Shown: positions 36,101 to 51,100, counted from the stretch's first letter. The stretch: DNA of 64,000 bases from Rhea pennata (GCF_028389875.1 NC_084663.1:212195876-212259875), one strand, 5' to 3'. The notes: generated from the sequence alone by a model not told the origin. Made by a program: numbers and translations.

Positions 36101-39100
36101 AAGCCTGAGCTGAGGGTCGGTTGGGTGGTCAAAGCTTTACTGTCTGAGTAAATATGTTGTTGGTCCGCTCCACGTTTTGGGGATAGGGAAGCAAGTAATT
36201 CCCGTGTGAGAAACGCAAGGAGTGTGGTGAAACTCTCTGTGGTTCAGCCATGTCCCTGAGATCCCGGCATATGCCCCAAGAATTGGCTCCGCTATGAGAC
36301 ATTAAGGCAGGCAGCTAGTTCCCTGTTTGCTTCCACAGCTTTTCTTAAAGTGAGTTTACAAATCCAACAGCAATATATGTGCTGGATTTCTTCAAAGACT
36401 TACAGTTGTTGCACACAGAGTAGAATATGGATACATGTCATAGCTGAAAAGTGTTGCCCGTAATATAGCTTTAAATATTTTCTTTTGTGTGTGTGTGTGT
36501 TTAGGACAGTTATTTACTTTCTCTAGTTACCCTAGAATTTGAGGTCCTGGAGATTTTAAAGAGCTACAAATAAATTTTGAAATGTGTCCCGAACCATGAC
36601 TGACTCTATGCAGTAATGCACCCACAGATGTAGTTTCTGGCTTGGATTTCATGTTCACATAGTTACTAGAGCCAGTGTCCGTCTGAAAAAAATGTATTTT
36701 TTTTTTTAAGAAGGAAAAATTAAAAATCTGTAAAGCTATTATAAAGCAGTTTGTGGAGAACACATGTTTTTTCCACTCTGAAAGAGAAAAGATTTAACAC
36801 AATTACTTTTTTTTTCCTTTCTGCTTGTACATTTTTATGGCTTAATGTAGGAGTCACTGCAATGATTAAGTTCTGAAAGAGATCTTTGCTCCCTGTTTTA
36901 TTTATATCTTTGAAACATTTTGTATCATTCCTTTGTGGAAGGTCTCTGTTAGCTGGGGCATGGGAAATGGTTATTTGAATAAATGCCTACTACTGTGGCG
37001 GCTTCTATCAGCCCAGCTTGAGTTATCGTTGCTAATCTGTAGTTTTATTGACTTCAATTAGAACTAATAATACCAAAACTAGGACAAGACGAGACTTCAC
37101 TGAGAAAAAAAAGTACAGTGGAGTTGCGTGAAGACCAGGCTGAGAGATCTTTGAGCCTGGAACAGAAGTGATAGCTTTTAACTCACATTTTCTTTGTGTG
37201 TCTATTTTCTCCTGTTTTTCTGCCATCTGTAAACTAGCAATATGGGGAGGAGAAGACTGAGGGGGGATCTTCTCAATGTATACAAGTACCTGAAGGGAGG
37301 GTGTCAAGGGGACGGGGATGAACTTTTTTCAGTTGTCCCGTGTGACAGGACAAGAGGCAATGGGCAGAAACTGAAGCACAGGAAGTTCCACCTGAACGTG
37401 AGGGGGGATTTCTTCCCTGTGAGAATGACGGAGCCCTGGACCAGGTTGCCCAGAGAGGTTGTGGAGTCTCCTTCTCTGGAGATCTTCAAGGCCCACCTGG
37501 ATGCAACCCTGTCTACCATGCTGTAGGTGACCCTGCTTGAGCAGGGGGGTTGGGCTAGATGATCTCCAGAGGTCCCTTCCAAGCTTACTGATTCTATGGT
37601 TCTATGAATATAACCCCTAGGTCTGTTATGAGGCTTAATAAAGCATGGAGTGTTTTGCCAAGTAGTTGCAGAATATGGATCACGTTGCTGCTGTTTAGTT
37701 ACTCAGGCAGATTTTTAGCAAGGAAGTGTAGATGGCTTGGAGAGGACTCTCATCCCACCTTCTCCATTAGTCATAGAATCGGTAAGGTTGGAAGGGACCT
37801 CTAGAGATCATCTAGGCCAACCTCCCCGCTCAGCAGGGTCACCTAGAGCATGGTAAACACGGTTGCATCCAAGCAGGCCTTGAAGATCTCCAGACAAGGA
37901 GACTCCCCAACCTCTCGGGGCAACATGGTCCAGTGCTCCATCACTCTCACAGGGAAGAAATTCTCCCTCACGGTCAGGTGGAACTTCCTGTGCTTCAATT
38001 TCTGCCCATTGCCTCTTGTCCTGTCACACGGGACAACTGGAAAGAGCTTGTCCCCGTCCCCTTGACACCCGCCCTTCAGCTACTTGTACACATTGAGAAG
38101 ATTCCCCTCTCAGGCTTCTCTTCCCCACGCTGAACAGGCCCAGCTCTCGCAGCCGTTCCTCGTAGGGCAGGTGCTCCAGCCCTCTGATCATCTTTGTAGC
38201 CCTACGCTGGACTCTCTCCACTAGCTCCATGTGTGTCTTGTCCTGGGGGGCCCAGAACTGGACACAGGACTCGAGATGAGGCCTCCCCAGGGCTGAGGAG
38301 AGGGACAGGATCACCTCCCTCCACCTGCTGCCAACAGTCTTCCTAAGGCACCCCAGGAGACCATTGGTGTTCTTGGCCACAAGGGCACATTGCCAGCTCA
38401 TGATCAACTTGTCATCCACCAGCACTCCCAGGTCCTTCTCTGCAGAGCTGCTCTCCACAAGGTCAGCCCTCAGCCTGGGCTGGTGCCTGGGGTTATTTTT
38501 CCCTAGGTGCAGGACTCTGCACTTGCCCTTGTTGAACCTCAGGAGGTTCCTCTCCGCCCAGCTCTCTAGCCTGTCCAGGTCTCTGAATTGCAGCACAGCC
38601 CTTGGGTGTGTCAGCCACTCCTCCCAGCTTGGGATCATCCACAAACTTGCTGAGGAGGCACTCTGTCCCCTCATCCAGGTCATTGATGAAAAAGTTGAAC
38701 GGGATGGGACCCAGTACTGAGCCCTGAGGAACACCACTAGCCACAGGTCTCCAAGTGGACTCCACACCACTGATGACCACCCTCTGAGCTCTGCCTTTCA
38801 GCCAGTTCTCAATCCACCTCGCTGTCCACTTGTCTAACCCACACTTGCTGAGCTTCTCTAGGATGTTATGGGAGACAGTGTCAAAAGCCTTGCTGAAGTC
38901 AAGGTACACAACGTCCACAGCTCTGCCCTCATCTACCCAGCCAGTCCTTACAGGAGCCCATGCTAAGGACCCGGGGGTGGGAGAGCCAGCCCTGGAGCAC
39001 AGCGGGAGGGTGCTGCCACCCCAGGGTGCAGGGCTCTGCCCGTCAGCAGCCACACCACGAGAAACTGCTCCCTTGTTTCAGTTCAGTCTGGCAAGGGTGG

Positions 39101-42100
39101 AAGTTTGGCACTTCCCCGTCTCTGTCTGGGAACTTAGACAGTAGGGTGTTTTTTATTTTTATTTATGTATTTATTTTTGGCTGCCTACAGAAGGAAGTGC
39201 AGTCGCATCTTGTCGCAGCATGAATTGAAACTGTAGCACTCAGCATCTCAGCTCTGCCACTCGGACCTAAACCTCACATACTGCTGTAAGAGCCCTGTGT
39301 TGCTGCGATGCAGCGTTTCACATCTGTCATTTCTCAGAAGGCAAATGGAAGTGGTATGCTCTGCGAGGAATCTCTTAAAATTCATTTTTTTTTTCCTTTT
39401 TCTGGATAAAAATCAGTCTATCTCCTGTTTCCTGTTTCCTTTTTCTTTTTTTCTTTTCTTTTCTTTTTTTTTTTTGCTTTTTCAACAAAAACATTTTTAG
39501 TGTGCAAAACCCAAACCATCAAACAATAGTAATGGTAATACTATTTTAACATGGAGAAAACGTGACATATTTTTTTTAATTTGTTCGAAAAACAAGTGTT
39601 TCGTCCAACTCTGAGGTTTCCTGAGGTTTCATTTTAACATAGTCTGCCCACCTCCAGGAAGTAAAATGTTCTCTATCTTTTCCAAGCTGCTGAGCGGCCA
39701 TACCTCGCCTACGGCATTTGGAGAACTGGGTTTCAGCTCCTCCAAAAATTGGGCCCTGGAGGCATCATATCAGTAGGTTTGAATGTGTTCTCTGTGTGCA
39801 TGTGGTTTCTTGTGTCGGGCAAGGACATCTTTCAAGATACAAGTTTCTGCATCCCTGAAATGCAGTTGTCCTTGGGTCAACAGCTGAGGCAGGTGGTGTG
39901 ATGTCTCAGCTCCTGACCATGGAACAAAGTCTTCAGGTTATTTATGTGGAGCAGACAGGCCCTCTAGAAGACCTGCAGAATGAATCTGGTTGTTTCAGAA
40001 CAGAGCAGAGTTAAATAAGATGGCTTATTGTAGTAATTTCTTCCCTTCCCAAGGGGAAGGACCATGTGGCTGGCAAAGCTAAGCTCCTGGTGTAGGATCA
40101 CTTTGCTCTCCTCGCCTCCTCCTCTGCTGATGCCATGCATTGCCTCGCTCTTGCCTTTGAAACCATTGTTTCTAGGTTTTCTTCTGACCTAACTCTTCAA
40201 GCATGTGGTGCTGGTAGATGACTGTGAGAGGGAACATACCGTGTTGAAGGATCACATGCTGAATTCATTTAGGGTGGCCAAAGATAACAATCAGCTCCAA
40301 CTTGGATCACTTACCAGCTTAACTCTTTGCAGCAGACCTCTTCAGAGCAACTGTTCCTTTTCTGTTTATGCAGGCACCTGTAGTATTTCAGGATGAGAAT
40401 GAGGGCACAGTACAAACCAAAGAGCTGCATTTATGTGTGTGGTTCGGTGCTAGCCCTGAATCACATCGACTGGCTTCTTTCTCCAGCTGTGTTGCTAACG
40501 TGTTGTGACCTTGCTTTAGGCTGTAGGCTGACTATGCAGGAATTGCATCTTCTTGATTAATAGCCTTGTTCAGGGTTATATCCCCATGGTTCAACAGCAC
40601 AAGCAAGTCTTTATTACCTCTGGTAGTAGCATGGAGTCCTGGCTTGCTGAATAAGAGCGCAGTCCTTTTCCTGGCTTGAGAACCGTCAGTGCAATTAATT
40701 TATATTTGAATTGCAGTGTAAAAATTGCCAGAAAGGCAGAGACAGTCAGACCTACGAGTATTGCATGGGTTTAATTAAAAGGGTGATCTTGAGCAGCTTT
40801 GGGCATAGATGCTTTATACTTCTCTATTGGGTTTTTATCTCCACCTTAATAATTAATTGTTAATGAGTTTGAATGAAATGAGCTTTTGTTCCGTATGGGG
40901 TAATGCTCTCAAAGGGGAGAGGTAACTGGTTTTGAAGAGTGTTTTAGTAGCCTGTAAAATAGGGGTGGAAAAGGGCACCTTTTCCTCCTTTCCTGGATAT
41001 TCTTAGGCTGGAGATCACAAATGCAGCACGTGAAGAATGAGCCTTGACCAACGATCTTTATTTTCAGTGCGGAGGACAGCTGTGATCCAGCAATGCGTGC
41101 GAGCCCTCCTATCTGCTCTTGAAGGGATTCTCCCAGGCCTATTTCTAGAAGGTGACTAAGCTGGGTTGGGGCAAGCAACCTCAGCATTTTACAGGGCTAG
41201 GCCCTAACTGTTGCAACATTTCAGCATGTCAGAGGGAATGCTGTGGATATTATGTTGGCCTCCAAGTTCAGTTCTCAGATTTCCCCAGAGAACTAGGTAG
41301 AACAAAATACAGGCTCAGAAAGGCAGCAATTAATGAAACGACTCTGTGCCTCCTTTTGCTGCCGACCCCAGGAGCAAAAGGGGTTGCAGGAGCGCAATTG
41401 GGCTTGCTGTCCAGAGCTCAGATCTGGAGATGGCTGACTGCAAAGGGACTCATTTCAAAGCCCCCCTTGTATTCTTTGGTAGCGCACGTTAGGACAGTGT
41501 GACAGACATTGCTGCCCTGCCTGTAATGGCTAAGGGAAAGAGCTCATCAGATTGTTTTTTTTTTCTTCTCCTGTATGTATGCTTTTGATGGAGATAAGGA
41601 ATTAGCAGTATGGATTTTTGAAACACGCTTGAGTGCCCACAAATTCCAACCGGTCTGGGTATATTTGGAGACTAAGCCAGCATTTTCAAGTTATTTTTAA
41701 ATGTTGAAAGTCTTACAAAGGTCTAGGAATATAAATGATTAATTATTTGCATCACAGAGCATAGGAGTCACTGCCCTGGACTAAGGCTCCATTGTACCGA
41801 ATGCTCACACAACAAAATGACTGGTTTTACCCTCACAACCATGAAATTGGAGCAGATTCAGCTCTGGTCGCTCTGTTTTCTAATATATTGGTAATTGCTC
41901 AGTATGATACAGCAGTGTATCAAATCACAGATATGTTTTTTAATGGCAGATGAAGTGCAAATAAAGGTCAGGCTTGTATAACATCTATTTGTTTAATGCC
42001 TTGAATGTCAGAGTACAGTAAACACGGTATGAATGCCTGGATGAAAAATAATTACTCAGGCATAGAGTAGATAACATTGACTGTATGTATCTTTACTATG

Positions 42101-45100
42101 TTTTTCTATTATGTCAAAGCCTCTGATCAGTGCTGCATTACCATTAACAGATGACTTGCTTTTACTGCCCTCCTTTGATCACTTTGCCAGCATGATGTCT
42201 GGCTGGTTTCCCTTTGCCAAGGTCCCAGGATTCTGATGAATTTGTGTCTTATCTTTTTTCCTTTAAAATCAGCCTGAGAAATTAAGGATTCCTCCCTTTA
42301 CCCTGGATGAGGTGGGTTTTCTGCTCCACCTTCCCACACACACACTTTTTTTCTCCTCCCCTCCAAGAGGTAGGAAGTCAGATTCGATATGGACTTTTAC
42401 AAAGCGCTCATCCCTGCTGCACCTTGCGATAATCTGTCAAGTGGCAGGCCCGGTGGTTTCTTTTGTACTCATACATGGTGCTCAGGGTATATGTTAGAGA
42501 AGATTCGTTCCAGCTGGATACCTGGAACTGAGCAAAGACTAAAATCAGTGCCTGTGAGACTTGTTCTGCCTTGCCTTGCCTCTCCTGAAGGTCTGTCCCT
42601 GGCAGAGAGAAGCTTTATTCTTGCAGCACACACAGAATTCAGCCATGACAGTGAAATGCTTGACCATGCTTGCAGTCTTGAAGTAACAGATAATATTTTT
42701 TTAGCTTGTTTTTGTTTTCTTTCAGTTTTTTTAGATATCTTGCAGCCACTGAGCCCCTTGGAAGATAAGTACCTAGACATCACACTTAGGCTGACATTCA
42801 GTAGGGAATAAGTATAGTTCAAAGTGTTCATAGCAGCCTGTGTTGCTGGCGACTGTGTAATCTGCCACAGTATCTTATACTTACTGAAGTGTAAGTGCTA
42901 GTGCCTGGACAGACGTTGAAAACGTGCCTTGCTGAAGCCAGACTGCTGCTTTGTGGGAGGGAGATCTCCTGCCCACCAGCTGGTGTCACACATTAGTTTT
43001 AAGTGTTGCATTTTGAGAGCTCCATGTCAGGGAGAAGTTGGAGACCTGCACATCAAACCGAATGGTTTTGGGTGTGTTCTTCTGCATTTGCAAGCTCTTC
43101 AGAATATTTTTGTCTACTGTCCAGTCCTGGTCTAGTCACAAATTGAACTTTTGGCTAAGCTGATTTATTTAGGAAGAATTTGTTCTTTAACTGAAGAGCC
43201 CCAAACTGAAATAGTTTAGCAAAAGACTGAAACCCTGGCGCAGGTGGCTGGAGGGCTTGCAGCTCCTGTTTCCTAACACAAACCAGCATTTCTGTCCTCT
43301 GAAGTGCCATGGCAAAGAAGTTTTTGACCAGTTCTGCCTTAAACATTAAACAATTTTGAGTGAGTGACTCATTGTTTCATATTTGTTGTTTGTATTGCTA
43401 TAGCAGTCGAGACTCTTAAGCTCTGAATCCAAGACCTTGTTGTGCCAGGTGCTGTAAGAGCATGAAAAAAGAACAAAAAGACCTTATGAGGAAGAACACG
43501 AATTTCTCTGTAACCCAACAACAGATGGCTGCAGATAGGGGAGCACAAGGATCTAATGAGATAATACTGACCTGTGCAGTGAACAACAGTCGTCATACAT
43601 CAGTTATCTAAACATTGCTGAGGTTTTTATAGACTCTATTACAAAGGACATTTTGAAGGAGGATGATTAAGTGATGGCAGAAGCTTACAGCAACATCCCA
43701 TCAAGCCACGAAGGCAGCACAAGGAGAAGACACATGCCAAAAATGCTGCTTGATGAAAGGTGTTTGCTGCAAAATCCAGCAAATGAGCAGCAGAGGTTAG
43801 CAGCAAAGGTGCTGTGATCATGTGTGAGAGGGTACAAGGTACAGGAACAAAAGGCTTTGAAAGTAAAGACAGAAAATGTGTTTGGGTGAGCAGGGAAAGC
43901 AGAGCCACTCGGGAAAAGATTCCTACAAACTGTGTATTTCTGTTAGAGCTTTTTTTCTAGTGTATTTACTGCTAGCAACTCAACGAAGATGAAACTGCTG
44001 CTTCTTTAGTTCATAACCTTTAGTAGTCATGTGGCATTAAGGAATAGATGAGTGAACCAGAATGTGTGTGTTCCTTTATTTGTAGCACAAACGCCTCCCT
44101 AAAGGACAGAGGAAAAATATAACTTTTGGTAGCAGAATTACTCTGTGCAGAAACTCCAGCAAACTTCCTTTTTTGGCTGTAAGATTACAAGATGCGAGTT
44201 AAATGACAACACCAGCAGTTTTGCTCGCATCTTTTCGTGAGTATTAAATTGAGCTTAATCTCCATCAGGTTCTTTCTTGTGCCTGCTGCCTACTGCTAGG
44301 CAGCAGGTTGATGATGTACTGAAGGGAGCAGCTGCCCAGTCCATGGGTTTTCTGAAACAGCTCTCTTTGTCCACAGTCATGGTTTATCTCCCCTGCAGTG
44401 TGGGAGGAGACACAGCTATCACGGCATCTGTTCTGGAAGTTCTCCCTGACAGTAGGATATCCAGGAGCCTTGCACTCGTAGCCTGCAATATAAAAGGTTT
44501 TGCATGGAATGCAGCTTCACCGTGGTAGAAATAAAACTTTAAAGGTTGATGCTGTTTACTGAGAAGGATTTTTTGTGAAGGAAGTGAGGAATCAAGAAAG
44601 TTCTTATATCCTGTGTAATGTGGCTTGATGTGAGTGCAGAACAAGAGAATATATTTAAACAGATTCCCTGTAAGATTGCTGGAAAGATAGTTTCACAAAA
44701 GGAAGTGTATTGGTTGCTTCTGCATAAGATGTTATCCCAAATCCATTCTCTGTAATAGCGACCCATTTATTTGGAGCCTTGTTAGTTGTGTGTAAAGAGC
44801 CAAGTCCAGGCACTTTCAGCAATAAACTTTAGTCTTGCCACTAGAGGGGGATTGCAAGCCGTACTCCATACATCCATCCTGCTGGACTTCACCAGCATCT
44901 TCGTAGTGCTAGTATGAATCCAAGAGTACCAGGTGTGGGACCTTTTCAGGCACATGAGGCTCTGGGGTATTACAGCACCTATCAACATCGGATCTGCAGC
45001 CAGAAAAATGTGATGTGGATGAGGGCAGTCTGGCTGTCCTGACTGTTGTGACATCCCAGTGCTCATCCTCTTTTGCAGAATGTTATTTTTTTATTCCCAG

Positions 45101-48100
45101 ATTGTCACAAAAAGTGTCCCGAGCATAAATAATGTTCAGTGAAAGCTGCACAAGCTCTGTGCAGCCTCTCCAAGTCATGGAGGCGTATGAAGAGCCCTTC
45201 TTCTCACCCCAATGAGGGAATGTGACAATGGCAGCCTACGCAGCAGTGCCATTACACTGATCAAAGATCAAGTGGAAATGTGTGCGTTTCTAGATCCTGG
45301 GAGAAAAATGAGTTTGTGGATAGCGGGTTTAGTATAGAGGACTCATTTGTGTGCTGGGCCTGGCTGCATTGCTTGACCTACCTGTTTCTTGTCGCCCTGC
45401 AGGGCCTTTACTCGCGTGTTCACCTTTGGCCCAACGTTTCGAGCTGAGAACTCCCAGAGTCGCAGGCACCTAGCCGAATTTTATATGGTAGAGGCCGAAC
45501 TGTCCTTTACTGAAAGCCTCCAGGACATCATGCAGGTGGGTATCTCCAAATGTGTACATGGAACCAGCATGAAAACTTCCTCCCTTAGCTGTGCTACCTG
45601 CCCTCAACTGAGGCTGCAGTTCCTCTTACTTTCTGTGATCCTGGTTGGGAACACAGGGACTTCCCAAGGATCAGGGTTCACTCAGCAGAGCAGAGGCTTC
45701 AGAGGAGATTTGGGAGGGAAGGGATAGGAACGCAACTGTAGTCTGAACTGCTCTGCAGCCTTGCCAGGAGATGTATAAATGTGTATGGTACGTTGACTGG
45801 TGCTAACGAGTGGCGCTCTCCCCTTCAACACCTTTCCAGTATATCTGAGTAGTGTTTGTGTAATGGGTCCCTCAGTGCGCTCTGTAAAGCGCTCCTTTAA
45901 ATCTACATGGAAATCTAAAGTAGAAACAGCAGTTCCTGGCAGACACTATTCAGCATGGCTCTAGTAGAAGGCTAAAATGCTTACAGTCATCTGTTGATTA
46001 TCCAGGGTTGACGTCTTGGTTGCAGGTTAACCAGATGAGGGATGCTAAGCATCTTACTATGCTCAGCATGAGGCAGCTTGTGCCCAGTAGGACTTGTGAG
46101 TAAACATCCACATGCACTCTCATACATCGGTTAAGCTCTTTGGAGAACTGTTGTAGAAATATCCTAAAAAGACCAGAGGCCCTACCTACACCAGTATAAA
46201 ATAATGTCCACGGAGTGATTTCTGCAGGCTGAGTTATATGCAGTTTGCAGGATTGGAGTAGTCTAGTTGACGTGGCCTGACATCAAAGATGACATATCCT
46301 GTCTCTTGTGTGACAATGCTGTTTTTGCACTTATTTTTGGACATCTGCAAGGCGTTGGGCTGTGTGGGCTGAGCTATTAGAAATCTTTGCCCTCTATTAA
46401 TAATATCTTGATCTTTCTTTTCTCTCTCATTTTCTCAAAAACACCTTTGTGTATTGTTAAACTATGTCTATGGTGTGATCTATGCCTTAACTTCCTGAGC
46501 CCCCATTTCTCTAAACAATCAGGAGCTAACCAAAAGCTTCACTGCTTTTATTTAGCATAATGAGCAGGGCCTGATACTAGGATTTTTGAGTCCTTGGACA
46601 CAGCATAAACATCTCTGTACTCTTTGCTGAGAATTATTCGTAATGAAGTATAGCCAGTTGGGCTGGAGGATTCAGAGAACTAGATTTGAGAATTTTTCTG
46701 GAAAATGTAAGACCTTTATTGTATTTTTATTTTTACTGTTGCTAAACATCTTATGAAGTATCAGACTTGTGTTTTCCTCTTTCTCTTCTTCTCCCAACCC
46801 AAAGTCTTTGGTAAGCCTCCTTTCTATTCTAGTAATTGCAGTTTTGCATTCCCCATAGCAAGTCTACATTGCAACATGCTTACTTCTGTGATGTTCTCAC
46901 TTAGAGAAGTGGAGCTCCTGTTTTGTTTATTTTTAAGTTATTGGGCAATCTATTAAAAAAAGATCTGACAGCTGCTGTAAATCCTATGTTAAGTTTCTTT
47001 TTTTCCACATAACTGACCTAAATTTAGCATTCTCTCAAGTATCTGCCTGTTGGGCAGTTTGCCTGTTTGTTGTCATCTGCAAGTTCTTTGTTTGGTACAG
47101 AATGCCCAGTTGAAAGCCCTGGAGGCTGTTGGCCAGAGTTAGTATCTGAACTTTGTCCTTGCATAAACGGCTGGATTGTTTAACATTTTAACTTATTTTT
47201 TAAATTTATATTCAACAGTTGGAGTGAATACCTCCAACTGCAGCAGGTTTGTGTGCTTGGAATGCTCAACTTCTTCAGGAATATGTTGAACTATTTGCTT
47301 GTATACCATTAAAGGGTACAGAAGAGCCTTGCTAAAAGATGCGTCCTTATCATTCTTTATTGAGGCTTCAGATCTTTCTCCCACCAGAGCTCCAAAAGTA
47401 ACATAGCCTTCTTTACGAAATAACACACACCAAGAAACAACAAAAAAACAGTAACAAAGTTAAATATACTCAAGCCTGAAGGAATCTGAGAGTGATGACC
47501 TTTTTCCCTGCTTTAATTGCAGACAGCAATGTTTAGTTGTTCCTGAATTAGTAGCCCAGTTCTTGTGAAGTCTCATATGTCTTGATCCTGTGGTCTCAGT
47601 GTTGGTGCTGTGCCCAAATGTATTTGAGGGCTACAAAGAAACTTGAACAATACTGGTTGCACAATACTTTCTGTGGAAAGTCCCATCATGTTCAGTGTGT
47701 TCAGCACAGTACTCCTGTTCAACTTTTTCATCAGTGACCTGGATGAGGGGACAGAGTGCCTCCTCAGCAAGTTTGCGGATGATCCCAAGCTGGGAGGAGT
47801 GGCTGACACACCTGAGGGCTGTGCTGCCATTCAGAGAGACCTGGAAAGGCTGGAGAGCTGGGTGGAGAGGAACCTCCTGAGGTTCAACAAGGGCAAGTGC
47901 AGAGTCCTGCACCTAGGGAAAAATAACCCTAGGCACCAGCCCAGGCTGAGGGCTGACCTTGTGGAGAGCAGCTCTGCAGAGAAAGACCTAGGAGTGCTGG
48001 TGGATGACAAGTTGACCATGAGCCAGCAATGTGCCCTTGTGGCCAAGAAAGTCAATGGTCTCCCAGGGTGCATTGGGAAGAGTGTTGGCAGCAGGTGGAG

Positions 48101-51100
48101 GGAGGTGATCCTGTCCCTCTCCTCAGCCCTGGGGAGGCCTCATCTCGAGTCCTGTGTCCAGTTCTGGGCCCCCCAGGACAAGACACACATGGAGCTAGTG
48201 GAGAGAGTCCAGCGTAGGGCTACAAAGATGATCAGAGGGCTGGAGCACCTGCCCTACGAGGAACGGCTGCGAGAGCTGGGCCTGTTCAGCGTGGGGAAGA
48301 GAAGCCTGAGAGGGGAATCTTCTCAATGTGTACAAGTAGCTGAAGGGCGGGTGTCAAGGGGACGGGGACAAGCTCTTTCCAGTTGTCCCGTGTGACAGGA
48401 CAAGAGGCAATGGGCAGAAATTGAAGCACAGGAAGTTCCACCTGACCGTGAGGGAGAATTTCTTCCCTGTGAGAGTGATGGAGCACTGGACCATGTTGCC
48501 CCGAGAGGTTGGGGAGTCTCCTTGTCTGGAGATCTTCAAGGCCTGCTTGGATGCAGCTCTGTCTACCGTGCTCTAGGTGACCTTGCTGAGCGGGGAAGTT
48601 GGACTAGATGATCTCCAGAGGTCCCTTCCAACCTTACCGATTCTATGGTTCTATGGTTCTATAATTATGACTATCTCAGTGAACAGGGTGTATGTAAGGA
48701 GGGGCCTTTTTGACCTCTTTGCAGAAGAGTCTAGTCAAGAAGTGGAGTCAAGTTGCCACAAGTCGTTCTCCCCTGAAACTGAGTAAGAAACAGAAGCAAT
48801 TAGGAGAGTATCAGGCTAGAAAAATAGAAGGGGTCCAGCCTGTATGGCAGAGACTGGGCTCAGCAGAGCCATTTCCCCTTCAGTCTCTGAACTGGAAGTC
48901 CAAGATCTGCAGTCTCATTTGTCCTCTGAGAAGCTTGCTCTCTTCCGTGCTGCATCACATAACATATCTGTAAGTCATTATCTTCTATTTTTCCTTTCAG
49001 CCTTCTTGACAATGCAGTGGATTTAAAGGATCCCAATTCACTCATAATGCTAATGGTGGCTTACTGAGGCCATGTGATGCAGTCATTATTGTATTTCATC
49101 AAATCCACATGCAATACCGTAGTAAAGGAGCATCATTTATGCTGAAATGTTAGGAAATGCCAGAAGGAAATTTTGCCTAGGGCACTTTTTGAAGTTTATG
49201 CATTGTTTTACTCCTACATAACAGAACTGCATCCTAGCACCACTTTCTCTCTAGGTACATAAGATGAGACTACAGTATAACAGAAATTATTTGAACTTTA
49301 AGGGCAAAAGTACTGTCTTCCACTTGTTACAAACTTCTTTAAAATTAATTTGCTGTCATGACATGAAGCCAGTGACATGAAGCATTGTTATCCCCATTTT
49401 GGAGTCCTGTGACCCGTTCTGGGCTGCACAGTACAAGAGAGACATGGAACTACGGAGAGAGTCCAGCGTAGGGCTACGAAGATCATCAGAGGGCTGGAGC
49501 ACCTGCCCTAGGAGGAACGGCTGTGAGAGCTGGGCCTGTTTAGCCTGGGGAAGAGAAGACAGAAGGGGTGGATCTTCTCAATGTGTCTTAAGTACCTGAA
49601 GGGAGTGTGTCAAGGGGATGGGGACAAATTCTTTTCAGTGGTGCCAAGTGACGGGACAAGAGGCAATGGGCACAAACTGAAACACAGTTCTATCGGAATA
49701 TGAGGAAGACTTTCTTCCCTGTGAGAGTGACGGAGCACTTTACCAGGTTGCCCAGAGAGGTTGTGGAGTCTCCTTCTCTGATGATATTCAGAACCTGCCT
49801 GGATGTGATCCTGTCTAACGTGCTTGAGCAGGGGTATTGGACTAGATGATCTCCAGAGGTCCCTTCCAACCTCAACCATGCTGTGATTTTACAGAAGGGG
49901 AATTTAGGCATGAAACGAACTGAAAAGTAGCACTGGTTTTCGGTGCCAGTGTGAGGGTCCTCAGGTATGATATGTGGATGTGATTTGGTTTCCAGAATAC
50001 TTTGCACTGTGAGTACTTTATCTTTTAAGTACCATTTCAGTTCCTGTTTGAAATAATTGATTTTGGAACCCTGATGCTATTTTTAACTGTATTTTAGAGG
50101 TGCTAATAAGTTAAAAAATTCAGTGTACTGTAGCAGATGCAAAGAGGATATCCCTTGCAAATAAATGGCTTCTGTTGTACTGGGAAATGCTTTCTTTGTT
50201 ACAGAAGTAGAAATTCTTGACGTGAATGCTAAACTTAACTTTCCAAGATAATGGTTTTGCAACAGCATTCAGGGCAACAACACTGCATGGTCATATCCTA
50301 CCTTTGCAGCAGGTATATCTCAAGCAGAGGTTGAGTTTTTCACCATGTAACAGAGAGAGTGACCCTCACCCTACAGAAATTTAGCACCTGAGCTGTTGGT
50401 TTTATGTCCAAGAGGGGAACTTCATGACCAAGATCAGATGGGAGTTTCCCCTGTGTGTGTGTGAGCAAGCATGAAGGTGACAAATTATGGTCTAGTTGGT
50501 GCTTGGTAGGAAAATAATGGGTGGTCTACACTGCATCAATATACATTGCCCAGGAAGATGCCTAGACAAAATCCCTCCTGGCAGTTTTTTTTTTTTTTTT
50601 TTAACATCTTGCATAATAAAATGATTCGGATCAATCATGCTGCGCACAGCACCTTCAGTTGTTGCTGCTGACATTTACTGCTACATTATTGATAATTTCC
50701 TCTATTTTATCTCTGATCGTAATTTTGTTTGGAAAGAGAATAAGTTGTAATGAGAAAATTTTCAAATCAAAATTAAAAGATACGGTTGGGATCTGCTCCT
50801 AATCCAAATCAGAGACCTCTAGCACATTCCACAGAAACATCAAGGGAGGACAGAATTGATGCTACTGAACTTCTTTGAAAGGTGGGAATCCAGAGACAAA
50901 AGCTGGGAGAGATGAAGGAAGACTTTCACATTCATCTTCCTTGCCTGTTCTCCTATCAGCAGAACTTCCTCATTTTCGTTATGTAGCAAGAAAGCTAATG
51001 GCAGTTGGGGCAACCAAAGCCCCACCTCTAAGACAAGCTGGGATTCCCATGGCTTCCCCTTTGTAAGCCACCTCTCAAATATGCTGCTTTCAGGATACAT

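Larger units (their letters stand above)
30808..45402 (+). other. NARS2 intron 6 (14.6 kb)
   Basis: The largest intron. It holds an ancient CR1 tail (about 34,790-35,070), two young CR1 copies in opposite orientation (37,241-37,608 plus; 37,771-38,944 minus), a GT run near 36,487-36,500 and a CT-rich tract at 39,387-39,485. The sequence near 43,430-43,490 (TTGTTGTGCCAGGTGCTGTA…) resembles old amniote SINE tails. No other exon was seen. Confidence 0.6.

Noticed and set aside
47643-48395. A 250-codon protein-coding gene in NARS2 intron 7
   Set aside because: The frame is the C-terminal part of a 5'-truncated CR1 ORF2, without promoter or complete reverse transcriptase.
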